Source of the DNA: Clostridiales bacterium Firm_16
GTDB lineage: Bacteria > Bacillota > Clostridia > Saccharofermentanales > Saccharofermentanaceae
Assembly (NCBI GenBank): GCA_001604185.1
Contig: LVAV01000028.1
Location: forward strand, 1 to 64,000
DNA length: 64,000 nucleotides
Direction: 5' to 3'
Part shown: positions 55,879 through 64,000 of the stretch, piece by piece
How the letters are laid out: each line of letters opens with the position of its first letter
Numbering within the stretch: position 1 is the stretch's first letter
The notes under the pieces: model-generated
The model's database searches: none
The model's input: only the letters and a program-made list of their open reading frames with translations
What the model was told of the DNA's origin: nothing
Program-made: the position numbers and the translations under genes

Positions 55879-56754
55879 ATGAGATTCGGAATTGTTGTGA
55901 ATGAGGATAAAGATCCTGATTTTTCTTTCTCTTCCTATGCTGTAGACGTGATCCTTTCCAAGGGATGTGAAGTGGTTCTGGATAATCGTTACCAGGGAAC
56001 TTCGCTGGCTGAGAAAGAGGGCGCGACTCTGGGTGATTATTCTTCCTGTGATATTCTTTTCTCCATGGGCGGCGATGGAACGTTCCTTCGGGCTGCCCAT
56101 AAGTATCTGGAATGCAAAGTGCCTTTGATCGGCGTGAATCTGGGAAGTATCGGATTTCTTACGGAGATCCAGAAAGAAGACTTCGAAGATGCCGTTGACC
56201 GTCTTATTGCCGGCAAATACACTTTGGAGAACCGCACGCAATTAGATGTTACGCTTTGTTCGGAAGACGGTACGGTGAAGGAACACGGATTATGCCTCAA
56301 CGATGCAGTGATCGCTCGTGGAGTGAATATGCATGTAGTCAATCTTGATCTCCTGATCGACCATGACTATGTGGAGCGTCTTTCCGGAGACGGTGTGATC
56401 CTGTCCACTGCGATGGGCTCTACCGCATACTGCCTTGCAGCCGGTGGTCCGATCGTGAAGCCGGAACTGGATGTGTTTATGGTCACACCGATATGTCCGC
56501 ACACCCTTCACAACAGAAGTTATATCGTATCAGGTGACAGTGAGATCGAGATCAATATCGGTCGTTTCACAGATGTACCGGTGCTGTCTTTGGACGGCCG
56601 TCCGAATATCATGCTGGAATATCATGACCGTATTATCCTGAAGAAGTCTGAGAATCCGGTAGTTGTAGCCCGAATCGGTTACAAGAATTTCTACCAGACC
56701 GTCAGACAGAAGATCCGTGCAAGAGGTAGTTTCTATGAAGATGGCGAAAAATGA
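55879..56754 (+). CDS. nadK: NAD kinase
   Basis: Phosphorylates NAD to NADP. The 291-aa product has the GGDGTFLRAAH motif, the GVNLGSIGFLTE segment, the NDAVIARG segment and the DGVILSTAMGSTAYCLAAGGPIV signature. ATG at 55879 has GGAGGG upstream; earlier in-frame codons to 55795 lack homology. argR overlaps its last 20 bases. Confidence 0.96.
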   Translation: MRFGIVVNEDKDPDFSFSSYAVDVILSKGCEVVLDNRYQGTSLAEKEGATLGDYSSCDILFSMGGDGTFLRAAHKYLECKVPLIGVNLGSIGFLTEIQKEDFEDAVDRLIAGKYTLENRTQLDVTLCSEDGTVKEHGLCLNDAVIARGVNMHVVNLDLLIDHDYVERLSGDGVILSTAMGSTAYCLAAGGPIVKPELDVFMVTPICPHTLHNRSYIVSGDSEIEINIGRFTDVPVLSLDGRPNIMLEYHDRIILKKSENPVVVARIGYKNFYQTVRQKIRARGSFYEDGEK

Positions 56755-57211
56755 GCGTCAGGAAGCAATCCTGAAATTAGTCCGTGCGAAAGAGATCAGT
56801 ACCCAGGAAGAACTGGCCCGGGAACTGGAGGCTGCCGGCTGGCAGGTAACCCAGGCGACCGTATCCAGAGATATTAAGGATCTGGGGATCATTAAAGTTA
56901 CGCTTCCTTCCGGCGGTACCAAATACAGTGTGCTGGATCGGACCGGAGATGTAGCGCCGGGAAGACTTCTGTCCGTGTTTTCCCATTCCGTACTGTCCAG
57001 TGATGTTGCCATGAATCTTGTTGTGGTAAGAACCTTGCCGGGCATGGCGAATGCAGCGGCATCCGCGCTGGATTCCATTCATCTGGCGGGTGTCGTAGGA
57101 TCTATCGCCGGAGACGATACGGTATTCATTGCGACCCCAAGCTATGAGGATGCTCTGGCCATCAATGCCACCATCAAGGACATGAATAACCGAAACAACG
57201 CTGACTTTTAA
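56735..57211 (+). CDS. argR: Arginine repressor ArgR/AhrC
   Basis: The 158-aa regulator has an N-terminal winged helix (RQEAILKLVRAKEISTQEELARELEAAGWQVTQATVSRDIKDLGIIKV) and a C-terminal arginine-binding oligomerisation domain with AGDDTVF. In this synteny the gene near recN is usually the arginine regulator. An AGAGGT site supports ATG at 56735; a second ATG at 56741 is possible. No arginine biosynthesis genes are in the window. Confidence 0.94.
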   Translation: MKMAKNERQEAILKLVRAKEISTQEELARELEAAGWQVTQATVSRDIKDLGIIKVTLPSGGTKYSVLDRTGDVAPGRLLSVFSHSVLSSDVAMNLVVVRTLPGMANAAASALDSIHLAGVVGSIAGDDTVFIATPSYEDALAINATIKDMNNRNNADF

Positions 57212-57223
57212 GAGAGGCTTTTT

Positions 57224-58897
57224 GTGCTAGTACAGCTTACGATACAAGATTTTGCCATAGTAGAGTATGCATCTTTCTCGCCGTCGTCCGGATTAAATAT
57301 CCTGACAGGTGAGACCGGTGCCGGTAAATCCCTGATCATCGACGCGATCGGTGCCCTGCTGGGACATCGTATCGGTCGTGATTATGTGCGCAAAGACTGC
57401 GATAAGGCCGTTATCGAAGCTGTTTTCGACGATATTGCCAACATTATCCCAAGTGAACTCCTTGAGGAGTTCGGTATTGAGCCGGAAGAAGATACCCTGA
57501 TCCTGCTTCGTGAGATCAATAAGGATGGCCGCAGCATAGTTCGTATCAACGGACGGACCATGCCGGTATCCGTTCTGAAATCACTGGGAACGTATTTAGT
57601 TGATATCCATGGTCAACATGATCAGCAGACGATCTTCGACAGCAGTAAGCATCTGGGAATCCTGGATGCATATCTGGGAGACCAGATCAAGCCGCATCTT
57701 TCTGCTTTCTCCGCGAAACTGGAAGAATACAGAGAGATCCTGACTGAAAGAAAGAAATATGAGACTGATCCGGAGAAGAGCCGGCAGATGCAGGATCTTC
57801 TGAAGTATCAGATCCAGGAGATCGAAGACGGCGCTTTCAAGGAAGACGAGGAAGAGCAGCTGGTGGAGAAGTTGAAGATCCTCAAGCAGTCCGAGAAGAG
57901 AAATCTGCATCTTTCCTATGTCTTATCCGCACTGTCTTCCGAGGACTCCGATTCTCCGATGGCTTCTATCAAGAATGCTTCCGAGCATCTGGATGCGCTG
58001 GCCGAAATGGACGAAAGCCTTGCTTCCAGCGCCGAACAGCTTCGTTCACTTTGCATGGATCTGGATGCCATGCACACTGATCTGGCCAAGCTGGAATCGT
58101 TCTCCGATGAGTCGTACGATGAAGTCGAGGCCCGTCTGGAGAAGCTCCGCGGCTGTGCTGCGAAGTATGGCGGTTCTGTGGCTTCCATGCAGGCATTCCT
58201 GCAGAGCGCGAAGGAGAAACTGGAGATCCTGAGTAAAGGGGACACGAGATTAAAGCAATTGAATGTAGAACGCGTTCGTGTGGAAAAAGAACTGATGGAG
58301 CTGGCGGACCGCATTCATGTGGTGCGGGTCGCCGCAGGACAGCGACTGTCATCCGAGATCGTCTCGGAGATCGAGTTCCTGGGACTTCCCAATGCAAGTT
58401 TCGAAGTGTCCTTTACGAAACGTCCGAAAGAGCGGTTCTTCAGCAGGACCGGCTACGATGAAGTGGAGTTTCTTTTTACCGCGAATAAGGGAGAAGACCT
58501 GAAACCTCTGTCCAAGACTGCGTCCGGCGGTGAGGCGGCACGTATCATGCTGGCCATTAAGACGATCCTGGCCAGAGCGGATGCTACTTCTGTACTGATC
58601 TTCGATGAAGTGGATTCCGGTATCTCCGGCGAAGCGGCGAAGGCGGTCTCTTACTCCATGAAGAAGCTTTCCCGTTTCCATCAGGTATTCTGTGTCACAC
58701 ATATGGGCCAGATCGCGGCGGCAGCTGACCAGCATTTCTTTATTTCTAAGGATCAAAGCGGGGAGAGGACCAAGACCAATGTTACGTTCCTGAATGAGGA
58801 AGGCCGTATATCTGAAGTGGCCCGCCTGCTGTCCGGTAATTCGTCTGATACCAATTCCCGGATCCTGGCTTCCGATCTTATTGCGGAGCGTCGATAA
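57224..58897 (+). CDS. recN: DNA repair ATPase RecN
   Basis: SMC-like protein active in double-strand break repair. The 557-aa product has Walker A GETGAGKSLIIDAIGALLG near residue 30, a central coiled-coil (about 160-370), signature LSKTASGGEAARIMLA and Walker B VLIFDEVDSGISGEAA near the C-terminus. Translation starts at GTG 57224 after AGAGAGG. Its last 20 bases overlap the convergent pseudouridine synthase gene. Confidence 0.95.
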   Translation: MLVQLTIQDFAIVEYASFSPSSGLNILTGETGAGKSLIIDAIGALLGHRIGRDYVRKDCDKAVIEAVFDDIANIIPSELLEEFGIEPEEDTLILLREINKDGRSIVRINGRTMPVSVLKSLGTYLVDIHGQHDQQTIFDSSKHLGILDAYLGDQIKPHLSAFSAKLEEYREILTERKKYETDPEKSRQMQDLLKYQIQEIEDGAFKEDEEEQLVEKLKILKQSEKRNLHLSYVLSALSSEDSDSPMASIKNASEHLDALAEMDESLASSAEQLRSLCMDLDAMHTDLAKLESFSDESYDEVEARLEKLRGCAAKYGGSVASMQAFLQSAKEKLEILSKGDTRLKQLNVERVRVEKELMELADRIHVVRVAAGQRLSSEIVSEIEFLGLPNASFEVSFTKRPKERFFSRTGYDEVEFLFTANKGEDLKPLSKTASGGEAARIMLAIKTILARADATSVLIFDEVDSGISGEAAKAVSYSMKKLSRFHQVFCVTHMGQIAAAADQHFFISKDQSGERTKTNVTFLNEEGRISEVARLLSGNSSDTNSRILASDLIAERR

Positions 58898-59774
58898 GAG
58901 CTCGCATATCTTCCGGCATTTCTGAAGTGAATTCCATCCATTCGTTGGTGATGGGGTGATAGAATCCGAGCTTGCAAGCGTGCAGCGCCTGCCGTGAGAT
59001 TCTTTCTTCGTTCTCGATATGGGGCATATCCGGATACGGAAAATCCTGTGACTTTGGACCATAAAGACCGTCGCCGATCAGCGGATGACCCAGGTGGCGA
59101 GAATGCACACGGATCTGATGACAGCGGCCGGTTTCCAGCTTGTAGGATACGACGGATAGATTCTTGTCCGGATAGACCTGAAGAGTCCTGTAATGAGTGA
59201 TGGACGGATGACCATCTTCCCGGACGATACGGATCATGATGGAATTCTCATCTCTTCCGATGGGCAGATCAATGGTGCCCTCCGCAGGTTCGAAAGCCCC
59301 GTACACGATGCCGACGTATTCTTTTTCCATCTTATTCTTGGAAACAGTATTATGGGCATACCCGTTCTTGGCGATCACGATCAGACCAGATGTTTCCCGG
59401 TCCAGTCTCATAATGGGATGAAGACGCTGATCGCATAGTCTCTGAAGAAGTGAGTCATCCATATGCTGCCATGAAGGATGGGTCACCAGGTTACCGGGTT
59501 TCTCGCAGACGATGATCCAGTCATCTTCGTAGTATATCTTTATATCAGTATCTTTCTTAGTATGGATGATTCCTTCTGCGTCATCGTAGATGATCCGGAT
59601 CGCGTCACCTTCCTGTACTTCGGCGATCATGCGGGCAGGGAAGCCGTTGAGATACAGTTCACCGTACAGTCGGATCCGCTTACAGAGCAGATTGGACATC
59701 TGGTAGCGGTCCCGTAAAATATCGTATATCTTGCGCCCACTGTCTTCCGGACAGATCGTGATGGTCAGCTGCAT
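58878..59774 (-). CDS. RluA-family rRNA pseudouridine synthase
   Basis: The 298-aa product has an N-terminal S4-like RNA-binding region (LLCKRIRLYGELYLNG...GDAIRI) and the RluA/RluD catalytic domain, with MRLDRETSGLIVIAKN (catalytic Asp), the RTGRCHQIR-like ETGRCHQIRVHSRHLGHPLIGDGLYG and HACKLGFYHP. It probably modifies 23S rRNA or tRNA; the exact target site cannot be told from sequence. It is convergent with recN, whose end it overlaps. Confidence 0.92.
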   Translation of the reverse strand: MQLTITICPEDSGRKIYDILRDRYQMSNLLCKRIRLYGELYLNGFPARMIAEVQEGDAIRIIYDDAEGIIHTKKDTDIKIYYEDDWIIVCEKPGNLVTHPSWQHMDDSLLQRLCDQRLHPIMRLDRETSGLIVIAKNGYAHNTVSKNKMEKEYVGIVYGAFEPAEGTIDLPIGRDENSIMIRIVREDGHPSITHYRTLQVYPDKNLSVVSYKLETGRCHQIRVHSRHLGHPLIGDGLYGPKSQDFPYPDMPHIENEERISRQALHACKLGFYHPITNEWMEFTSEMPEDMRALIDAPQ

Positions 59775-59813
59775 AGAATCTCCTTGCGAAAAGTATGCTA
59801 ATCATTTTACTTA

Positions 59814-59827
59814 TTTTTCCGGAAAAA
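59814..59827. promoter_or_regulatory. Perfect 14-bp palindrome in the divergent region before hydC
   Basis: TTTTTCCGGAAAAA is a perfect dyad about 40 bases upstream of the pseudouridine synthase start and 110 bases upstream of the hyd -35. It could bind a dimeric regulator; AT-rich composition makes chance possible. A smaller terminator-like dyad (ATGAC with GTCAT, then T's) lies near 59873-59895. No gene is seen in 59775-59988. Confidence 0.3.
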
Positions 59828-59936
59828 GGAAAGGAAACGTTCAGAAAAGGAACGCAAAATGATTTTCATTTGATGACGGAAATAGTCATTTTTGCAACAT
59901 TTAGGATTTTATGTGTGAGAATTTTCATCTTTTCCA

Positions 59937-59965
59937 TTGAGCGAATTTTGGAGATATGTTATCCT
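59937..59965 (+). promoter_or_regulatory. Promoter of the hydCBA operon
   Basis: TTGAGC (59937-59942) and an extended -10 TGTTATCCT (hexamer 59960-59965) are 17 bp apart. The transcript would begin near the ribosome site GGAGGTGA at 59974, so the leader is very short. Confidence 0.45.
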
Positions 59966-59988
59966 ACCATGTGGGAGGTGAGTCAACT

Positions 59989-60477
59989 GTGGGAAAACAA
60001 AAAATGACTCCGGAAGAAATGAGCGCAAAGCTCGATGAAGTTCTTTCGAAATACAAGGGCCAGGGCCAGAAGGCTTTGATGGCTACATTGCAGCAGGCTC
60101 AGGAAATTTACGGCTATCTGCCGCTTCCTGTCCAGAGAAAAGTAGCGGATGCACTTGAGGTATCTGTTGCTGAGGTTTACGGCGTTATTTCGTTCTATTC
60201 TTTCTTCTCGCTTAAGCCGAAGGGAGAGAATGCGATCAGCGTATGCCTGGGTACAGCTTGCTATGTTAAAGGTTCGCAGGCCCTGCTCGACAAGATCGAG
60301 GATGTTCTGGGCATTAAGAACGGAGATGTTACCAAGGATGGTAAATTCTCGATTTCTGCGTGCCGTTGTGTTGGTGCCTGTGGTCTGGCACCGGTTATCA
60401 TGGTCGGTGACGATGTATATGGTCGTCTGACACCGGATGAGATTCCCGGTATTATCGCAAAGTATAAGGAGGCTTAA
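59989..60477 (+). CDS. hydC: [FeFe] hydrogenase subunit gamma / NuoE-like [2Fe-2S] protein
   Basis: The 162-aa thioredoxin-like ferredoxin has the NuoE cysteine pattern: CLGTAC (Cys-x4-Cys) and CRCVGACGLAP (second pair Cys-x3-Cys), with GVISFYSFF before them. In the trimeric bifurcating hydrogenase this subunit carries one [2Fe-2S] cluster next to the NADH-oxidising subunit. GTG at 59989 lies seven bases after GGAGGTGA, better than ATG 60004. hydB starts three bases after the stop. Confidence 0.92.
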   Translation: MGKQKMTPEEMSAKLDEVLSKYKGQGQKALMATLQQAQEIYGYLPLPVQRKVADALEVSVAEVYGVISFYSFFSLKPKGENAISVCLGTACYVKGSQALLDKIEDVLGIKNGDVTKDGKFSISACRCVGACGLAPVIMVGDDVYGRLTPDEIPGIIAKYKEA

Positions 60478-60479
60478 TC

Positions 60480-62288
60480 ATGGATTTATTTCGTGCGCAC
60501 GTCCTTGTTTGCTGTGGTACAGGATGCACATCTTCAAATTCTGCTAAGATCTTAGAGCAGTTTGAACAGCAGATTCCGGCTCAGGGACTTGAAAAAGAAG
60601 TAAAAGTAGTTCAGACAGGATGCTTCGGCCTTTGTGCCCAGGGTCCTATCGTAGTTATCTATCCGGAAGGCGTTATGTACTATCGCGTAACACCTGAGGA
60701 TGTTTCCGAGATCGTAAGTGAGCACTTGCTCAAGGGTCGTTATGTAGAGCGCCTGATGGTTGCTAAGCATGACACTCCTGTTTCCGACAAGACTTCTGCT
60801 AATGACAGCAACTTCTTCAAGAAGCAGATGCGTGTTGCTCTTCGTAACTGTGGTAACATCAACCCGGAGAATATTGATGAATATATCGCTCATGACGGTT
60901 ATCAGGCTCTTGGTAAGATCCTTACCGAGAAGAGAGATCCGGATGAGATCATCGAGGAAATCATCAAGTCCGGTCTTCGTGGCCGTGGCGGCGGTGGATT
61001 CCCGACAGGTATGAAGTGGAAGTTCGCTTCCGGTAACAGAGGCCAGGGCATCACAAAGTATGTATGCTGTAACGCCGACGAAGGTGACCCGGGTGCATTT
61101 ATGGACCGTTCCATTCTCGAGGGTGACCCGCATAGCGTTATCGAGGCTATGGCTATCGCTGCTTACTGCATCGATGCTCACCAGGGTTATGTTTATATCC
61201 GTGCTGAGTACCCGATCGCTGTTAAGAGACTGCAGATCGCTATCGATCAGGCTAGAGAATATGGTCTCCTGGGTGAGAACATCTTCGATTCCGGATTCTC
61301 CTTTGATCTGGATATCCGTCTTGGCGCCGGTGCTTTCGTATGCGGTGAGGAAACAGCTCTCATGCGTTCTATCGAAGGTAAGCGTGGTAATCCGACACCT
61401 CGTCCGCCGTTCCCGGCTGTTAAGGGTCTGTTCGGTAAGCCGACTATCCTCAATAACGTTGAGACATATGCAAATATCCCGGTTATCCTCAACAAGGGTG
61501 CTGACTGGTTCGCTTCTATCGGTACTGAGAAGTCCAAGGGTACTAAGGTATTCGCTCTCGGCGGTAAAGTAAACAACGTTGGTCTCGTTGAGATCCCGAT
61601 GGGTACCACAGTTCGTGAGATCGTATTCGATATCGGTGGTGGTATTCCGAATGGTAAGGCCTTCAAGGCTGTTCAGACCGGTGGTCCGTCCGGCGGATGT
61701 ATTCCTGCATCTCTCCTGGATACTCCGATCGACTACGATAACCTCGTAGCTGCAGGTTCCATGATGGGTTCCGGCGGTATGATCGTAATGGATGAAGACA
61801 CATGTATGGTAGATATCGCGAAGTTCTTCCTCGAGTTTACCGTTGACGAGTCTTGTGGTAAGTGTTCTCCGTGCCGTATCGGTACTAAGAGAATGTTCGA
61901 GCTTCTCACAAAGATCACTGATGGTACAGGAACACTCGAAGATATCGACTCCCTCGAAGAGATCGCTCTTTCCTTGAAGAATGGTTCTCTCTGTGCTCTT
62001 GGTCAGACAGCAGCTAACCCGATCCTTTCCACATTGAAGCACTTCCGTGAAGAATATGTGGAGCACGTAGTAGATAAGAAGTGCCGTTGCCATGTATGTA
62101 AGGGCCTCACAGAATACTACATCGATCCTGAGATCTGTAAGAAGTGTTCTCTCTGCGCTAAGAAGTGCCCGGTCAACGCTATTACAGGTGAGGTTGGTAA
62201 GGTAGCTTACTCTATCGATACTACAAAGTGCATCAAGTGCGGTGCTTGTATCGAGAATTGTAAGTTCAAGGCTGTTCAGAAGAGATAA
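60480..62288 (+). CDS. hydB: [FeFe] hydrogenase subunit beta / NuoF-like NADH-binding subunit
   Basis: The 602-aa flavoprotein has an N-terminal thioredoxin-like [2Fe-2S] domain (CCGTGC and TGCFGLCAQGP), the NuoF FMN/NADH site (GRGGGGFPTGMKW, CNADEGDPGAFMDR, GAGAFVCGEETALM), an SLBB region, the [4Fe-4S] site ESCGKCSPCRIGT and a C-terminal two-[4Fe-4S] ferredoxin (CKKCSLCAKKC and CIKCGACIENC). These are the features of HydB in NAD- and ferredoxin-linked electron-bifurcating hydrogenases. It lies between hydC and hydA. Confidence 0.95.
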   Translation: MDLFRAHVLVCCGTGCTSSNSAKILEQFEQQIPAQGLEKEVKVVQTGCFGLCAQGPIVVIYPEGVMYYRVTPEDVSEIVSEHLLKGRYVERLMVAKHDTPVSDKTSANDSNFFKKQMRVALRNCGNINPENIDEYIAHDGYQALGKILTEKRDPDEIIEEIIKSGLRGRGGGGFPTGMKWKFASGNRGQGITKYVCCNADEGDPGAFMDRSILEGDPHSVIEAMAIAAYCIDAHQGYVYIRAEYPIAVKRLQIAIDQAREYGLLGENIFDSGFSFDLDIRLGAGAFVCGEETALMRSIEGKRGNPTPRPPFPAVKGLFGKPTILNNVETYANIPVILNKGADWFASIGTEKSKGTKVFALGGKVNNVGLVEIPMGTTVREIVFDIGGGIPNGKAFKAVQTGGPSGGCIPASLLDTPIDYDNLVAAGSMMGSGGMIVMDEDTCMVDIAKFFLEFTVDESCGKCSPCRIGTKRMFELLTKITDGTGTLEDIDSLEEIALSLKNGSLCALGQTAANPILSTLKHFREEYVEHVVDKKCRCHVCKGLTEYYIDPEICKKCSLCAKKCPVNAITGEVGKVAYSIDTTKCIKCGACIENCKFKAVQKR

Positions 62289-62331
62289 TTCAAGTGACGA
62301 TCGTCAATTCGATAAAGGAGTGTGAAACAAA

Positions 62332-64000
62332 ATGGATATGGTCAATGTAACCATTGATGGGGTTTCGGTACAAGTTCCTTCGAACTACACCGTTCTTGAA
62401 GCAGCTAAACAAGCCGGCATTAAGATTCCGACCCTGTGTTATTTAAAAGATGTCAACGAAGTTGGCGCTTGCCGCGTCTGCCTCGTTGAAGTTGAGAAGG
62501 CTCGTGCCCTCGCTGCTGCCTGCGTTATGCCGGTAAACGAAGGTATGGTCGTTCATACAAACAGCAAGAAGGTTCGTGATACCAGAAAAGCTACTCTCGA
62601 AATGATCCTCTCCGATCATAACCGTGACTGCCTGTCCTGTATCCGTAACCAGAACTGCGAACTCCAGACTCTGGCTGAAGAGTATGGTATCCGTAAGGTA
62701 ACTTTCGAAGGTGAGAAGAGCCCGTCTACATTCGACGATAAGTCTTTCTCCATCGTTCGCGATGGCAGCAAGTGCGTTAAGTGCGGACGTTGCGTATCTG
62801 CTTGTAAGAAGCAGGGCATCGGTGTTCTGTCCTTCATCAACCGTGGATTCTCCACATCTGTTGGTCCTGCTTACGACATCTCTATGGCAGATGCTCCGTG
62901 TATCTACTGTGGTCAGTGCATCATTGCCTGCCCGGTTGGTGCTCTGCATGAGAAGGAAGAGACCGATAAGGTATGGGCTGCAATCCAGGATCCGACAAAG
63001 CACGTTGTTATGCAGGTTGCTCCTGCTGTTCGTGCCGGTATCGGTGAAGAGTTCGGTCTCCCGATCGGAACTCGTGCAACAGGTAAGATGTTCGCCGCTA
63101 TGAAGCGTCTCGGTGCCGATAAGGTATTCGATACGAACTGGGGTGCTGACCTTACCATCATGGAAGAGGGAACAGAGCTCCTGAACCGTATCAAGGACGG
63201 CGGCGTTCTCCCGATGATTACTTCCTGCTCACCTGGATGGATCCGTTTCTGCGAATTCTATTATCCTGAATTCATCCCGAACCTTTCCACATGTAAGTCT
63301 CCACACGAGATGGAAGGTGCAATCATTAAGTCTTACTACGCTAAGCAGAATAACATCGATCCTAAGGATATCGTTGTTGTATCTGTAATGCCTTGTACTT
63401 CTAAGAAGACAGAAGCTGCCAGAGAGCAGATGGTCAATGCAGATGGTCTGCGTGATGTTGATGTTGTTATCACAACACGTGAGCTGGCTCGCATGATCCG
63501 TGAAGCTGGTCTGGACTTCAACAGCCTGCCGGATGAAGGTCCGGATGCTGATCTTCTCGGTGAGTATTCCGGTGCTGCTGTTATCTTCGGTGCTACCGGT
63601 GGTGTTATGGAAGCTGCTGTTCGTACAGTTGCCGACATTCTCGAAGAGAAAGATCTGCCTGAGTTCGAATACAAGGCAGTTCGTGGCGTAGATGCTGACA
63701 TTAAGGAAGCTGAACTCACCCTGGGTGGTAAGAACATCCGTGTAGCTGTTGCCCACAGTACAGCTGCTGCTAGAAAGCTTCTTGATGCAATCAAGGACGG
63801 TTCCGCTCCTGAGTATACCTTCATTGAGATCATGGGTTGCTCCGGTGGATGCGTCTGCGGTGGTGGTCAGCCTCAGGTACCGGCTCAGAAACTCATGGAT
63901 ATCGATATCCGTGCTGAGCGTGCTAAGGCCCTCTACGAAGAAGACGAGATCATGCCGATCCGTAAGAGCCACAAGAACTCTCAGGTTGACAAGCTCTACA
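62332..64000 (+). CDS. hydA: [FeFe] hydrogenase catalytic subunit alpha (cut by window end)
   Basis: At least 556 codons are present; no stop is reached. From the N-terminus there is a [2Fe-2S] domain (GACRVC), a His-Cys3 [4Fe-4S] site (HNRDCLSCIRNQNC), two [4Fe-4S] ferredoxin motifs (CVKCGRCVSAC, CIYCGQCIIACPVG), then the H-cluster domain with L1 TSCSPGW, L2 MPCTSKK and L3 MGCSGGCVCGGGQP. L1 and L3 differ from the textbook TSCCPGW and MACxGGC forms. AAAGGAG precedes the ATG at 62332. With hydC and hydB upstream this is the trimeric HydABC-type enzyme, which couples NADH and reduced ferredoxin oxidation to H2 formation or the reverse. Confidence 0.95.
   Translation, partial: MDMVNVTIDGVSVQVPSNYTVLEAAKQAGIKIPTLCYLKDVNEVGACRVCLVEVEKARALAAACVMPVNEGMVVHTNSKKVRDTRKATLEMILSDHNRDCLSCIRNQNCELQTLAEEYGIRKVTFEGEKSPSTFDDKSFSIVRDGSKCVKCGRCVSACKKQGIGVLSFINRGFSTSVGPAYDISMADAPCIYCGQCIIACPVGALHEKEETDKVWAAIQDPTKHVVMQVAPAVRAGIGEEFGLPIGTRATGKMFAAMKRLGADKVFDTNWGADLTIMEEGTELLNRIKDGGVLPMITSCSPGWIRFCEFYYPEFIPNLSTCKSPHEMEGAIIKSYYAKQNNIDPKDIVVVSVMPCTSKKTEAAREQMVNADGLRDVDVVITTRELARMIREAGLDFNSLPDEGPDADLLGEYSGAAVIFGATGGVMEAAVRTVADILEEKDLPEFEYKAVRGVDADIKEAELTLGGKNIRVAVAHSTAAARKLLDAIKDGSAPEYTFIEIMGCSGGCVCGGGQPQVPAQKLMDIDIRAERAKALYEEDEIMPIRKSHKNSQVDKLY

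Overview
The window reads as chromosomal DNA of a low-to-mid GC Firmicute of the class Clostridia. Grounds are AGGAGG-type ribosome binding sites, consensus TTGACA/TATAAT promoters with 17-bp spacers, TrmFO, AmaP/Asp23/DUF2273, a DUF4867 protein, a giant BadF-type dehydratase activator and an electron-bifurcating-type [FeFe] hydrogenase. The family cannot be fixed from sequence alone; an Oscillospirales/Saccharofermentans-like anaerobe is a guess. I saw no phage, insertion sequence, CRISPR array or rRNA. Coding density is high, and most genes are housekeeping in familiar Firmicute order.

Layout. 1-3.0 kb: folA, an 88-aa orphan with its own strong promoter and terminator, an ABC-2-like permease without ATPase, and an unknown protein with a lysine-rich tail. 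3.0-11.1 kb: a 1464-aa dehydratase activator/reductase-like protein, polA, coaE and a small membrane protein. 11.2-12.3 kb: ychF on the minus strand. 12.4-19.6 kb: comM, dprA, topA, trmFO and a membrane protein (DNA uptake, topology, tRNA modification). 19.7-26.6 kb: a compact five-gene phospho-signalling operon made of a zinc-ribbon/FHA adaptor, a membrane PP2C phosphatase, a membrane trypsin-like protease fused to FHA, a second PP2C, and a transmembrane Ser/Thr kinase. 26.6-28.8 kb: tgt and queA (queuosine) on the minus strand. 28.9-31.1 kb: dapA, dapB, yajC. 31.3-37.4 kb: dnaG, trmK, Nif3-like, RNase P RNA, a PurM-type enzyme, a lipoprotein and tRNA-Lys(CUU). 37.5-39.5 kb: metY and a DUF4867 gene. 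39.8-49.0 kb: three paralogous secreted fibronectin-III proteins, with lysC (minus) and yqeG between the first and second. 49.3-58.9 kb: efp, Asp23-like, amaP, DUF2273, nusB, xseAB, ispA, dxs, nadK, argR, recN. 58.9-59.8 kb: an RluA-family pseudouridine synthase (minus). 60.0-64.0 kb: hydC, hydB and hydA, the last cut by the window end.

How it fits together. The 19.7-26.6 kb operon carries every part of a reversible phosphothreonine circuit: one kinase with a large probable extracellular domain, two phosphatases and two FHA readers, one of them joined across the membrane to a protease. The adaptor and the kinase share a repeated K/A-T-V-A motif that could be the phosphosite. This is the best candidate for a little-described system. 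The second interesting block is the secreted FN3 family: copies 1 and 3 share a promoter/leader architecture conserved almost to the base although most of the leader sequence has diverged. The hydrogenase operon, the dehydratase activator and the isoprenoid (dxs/ispA) genes agree with a fermentative anaerobe.

All functional calls come from motif recognition by eye. No database search was run.
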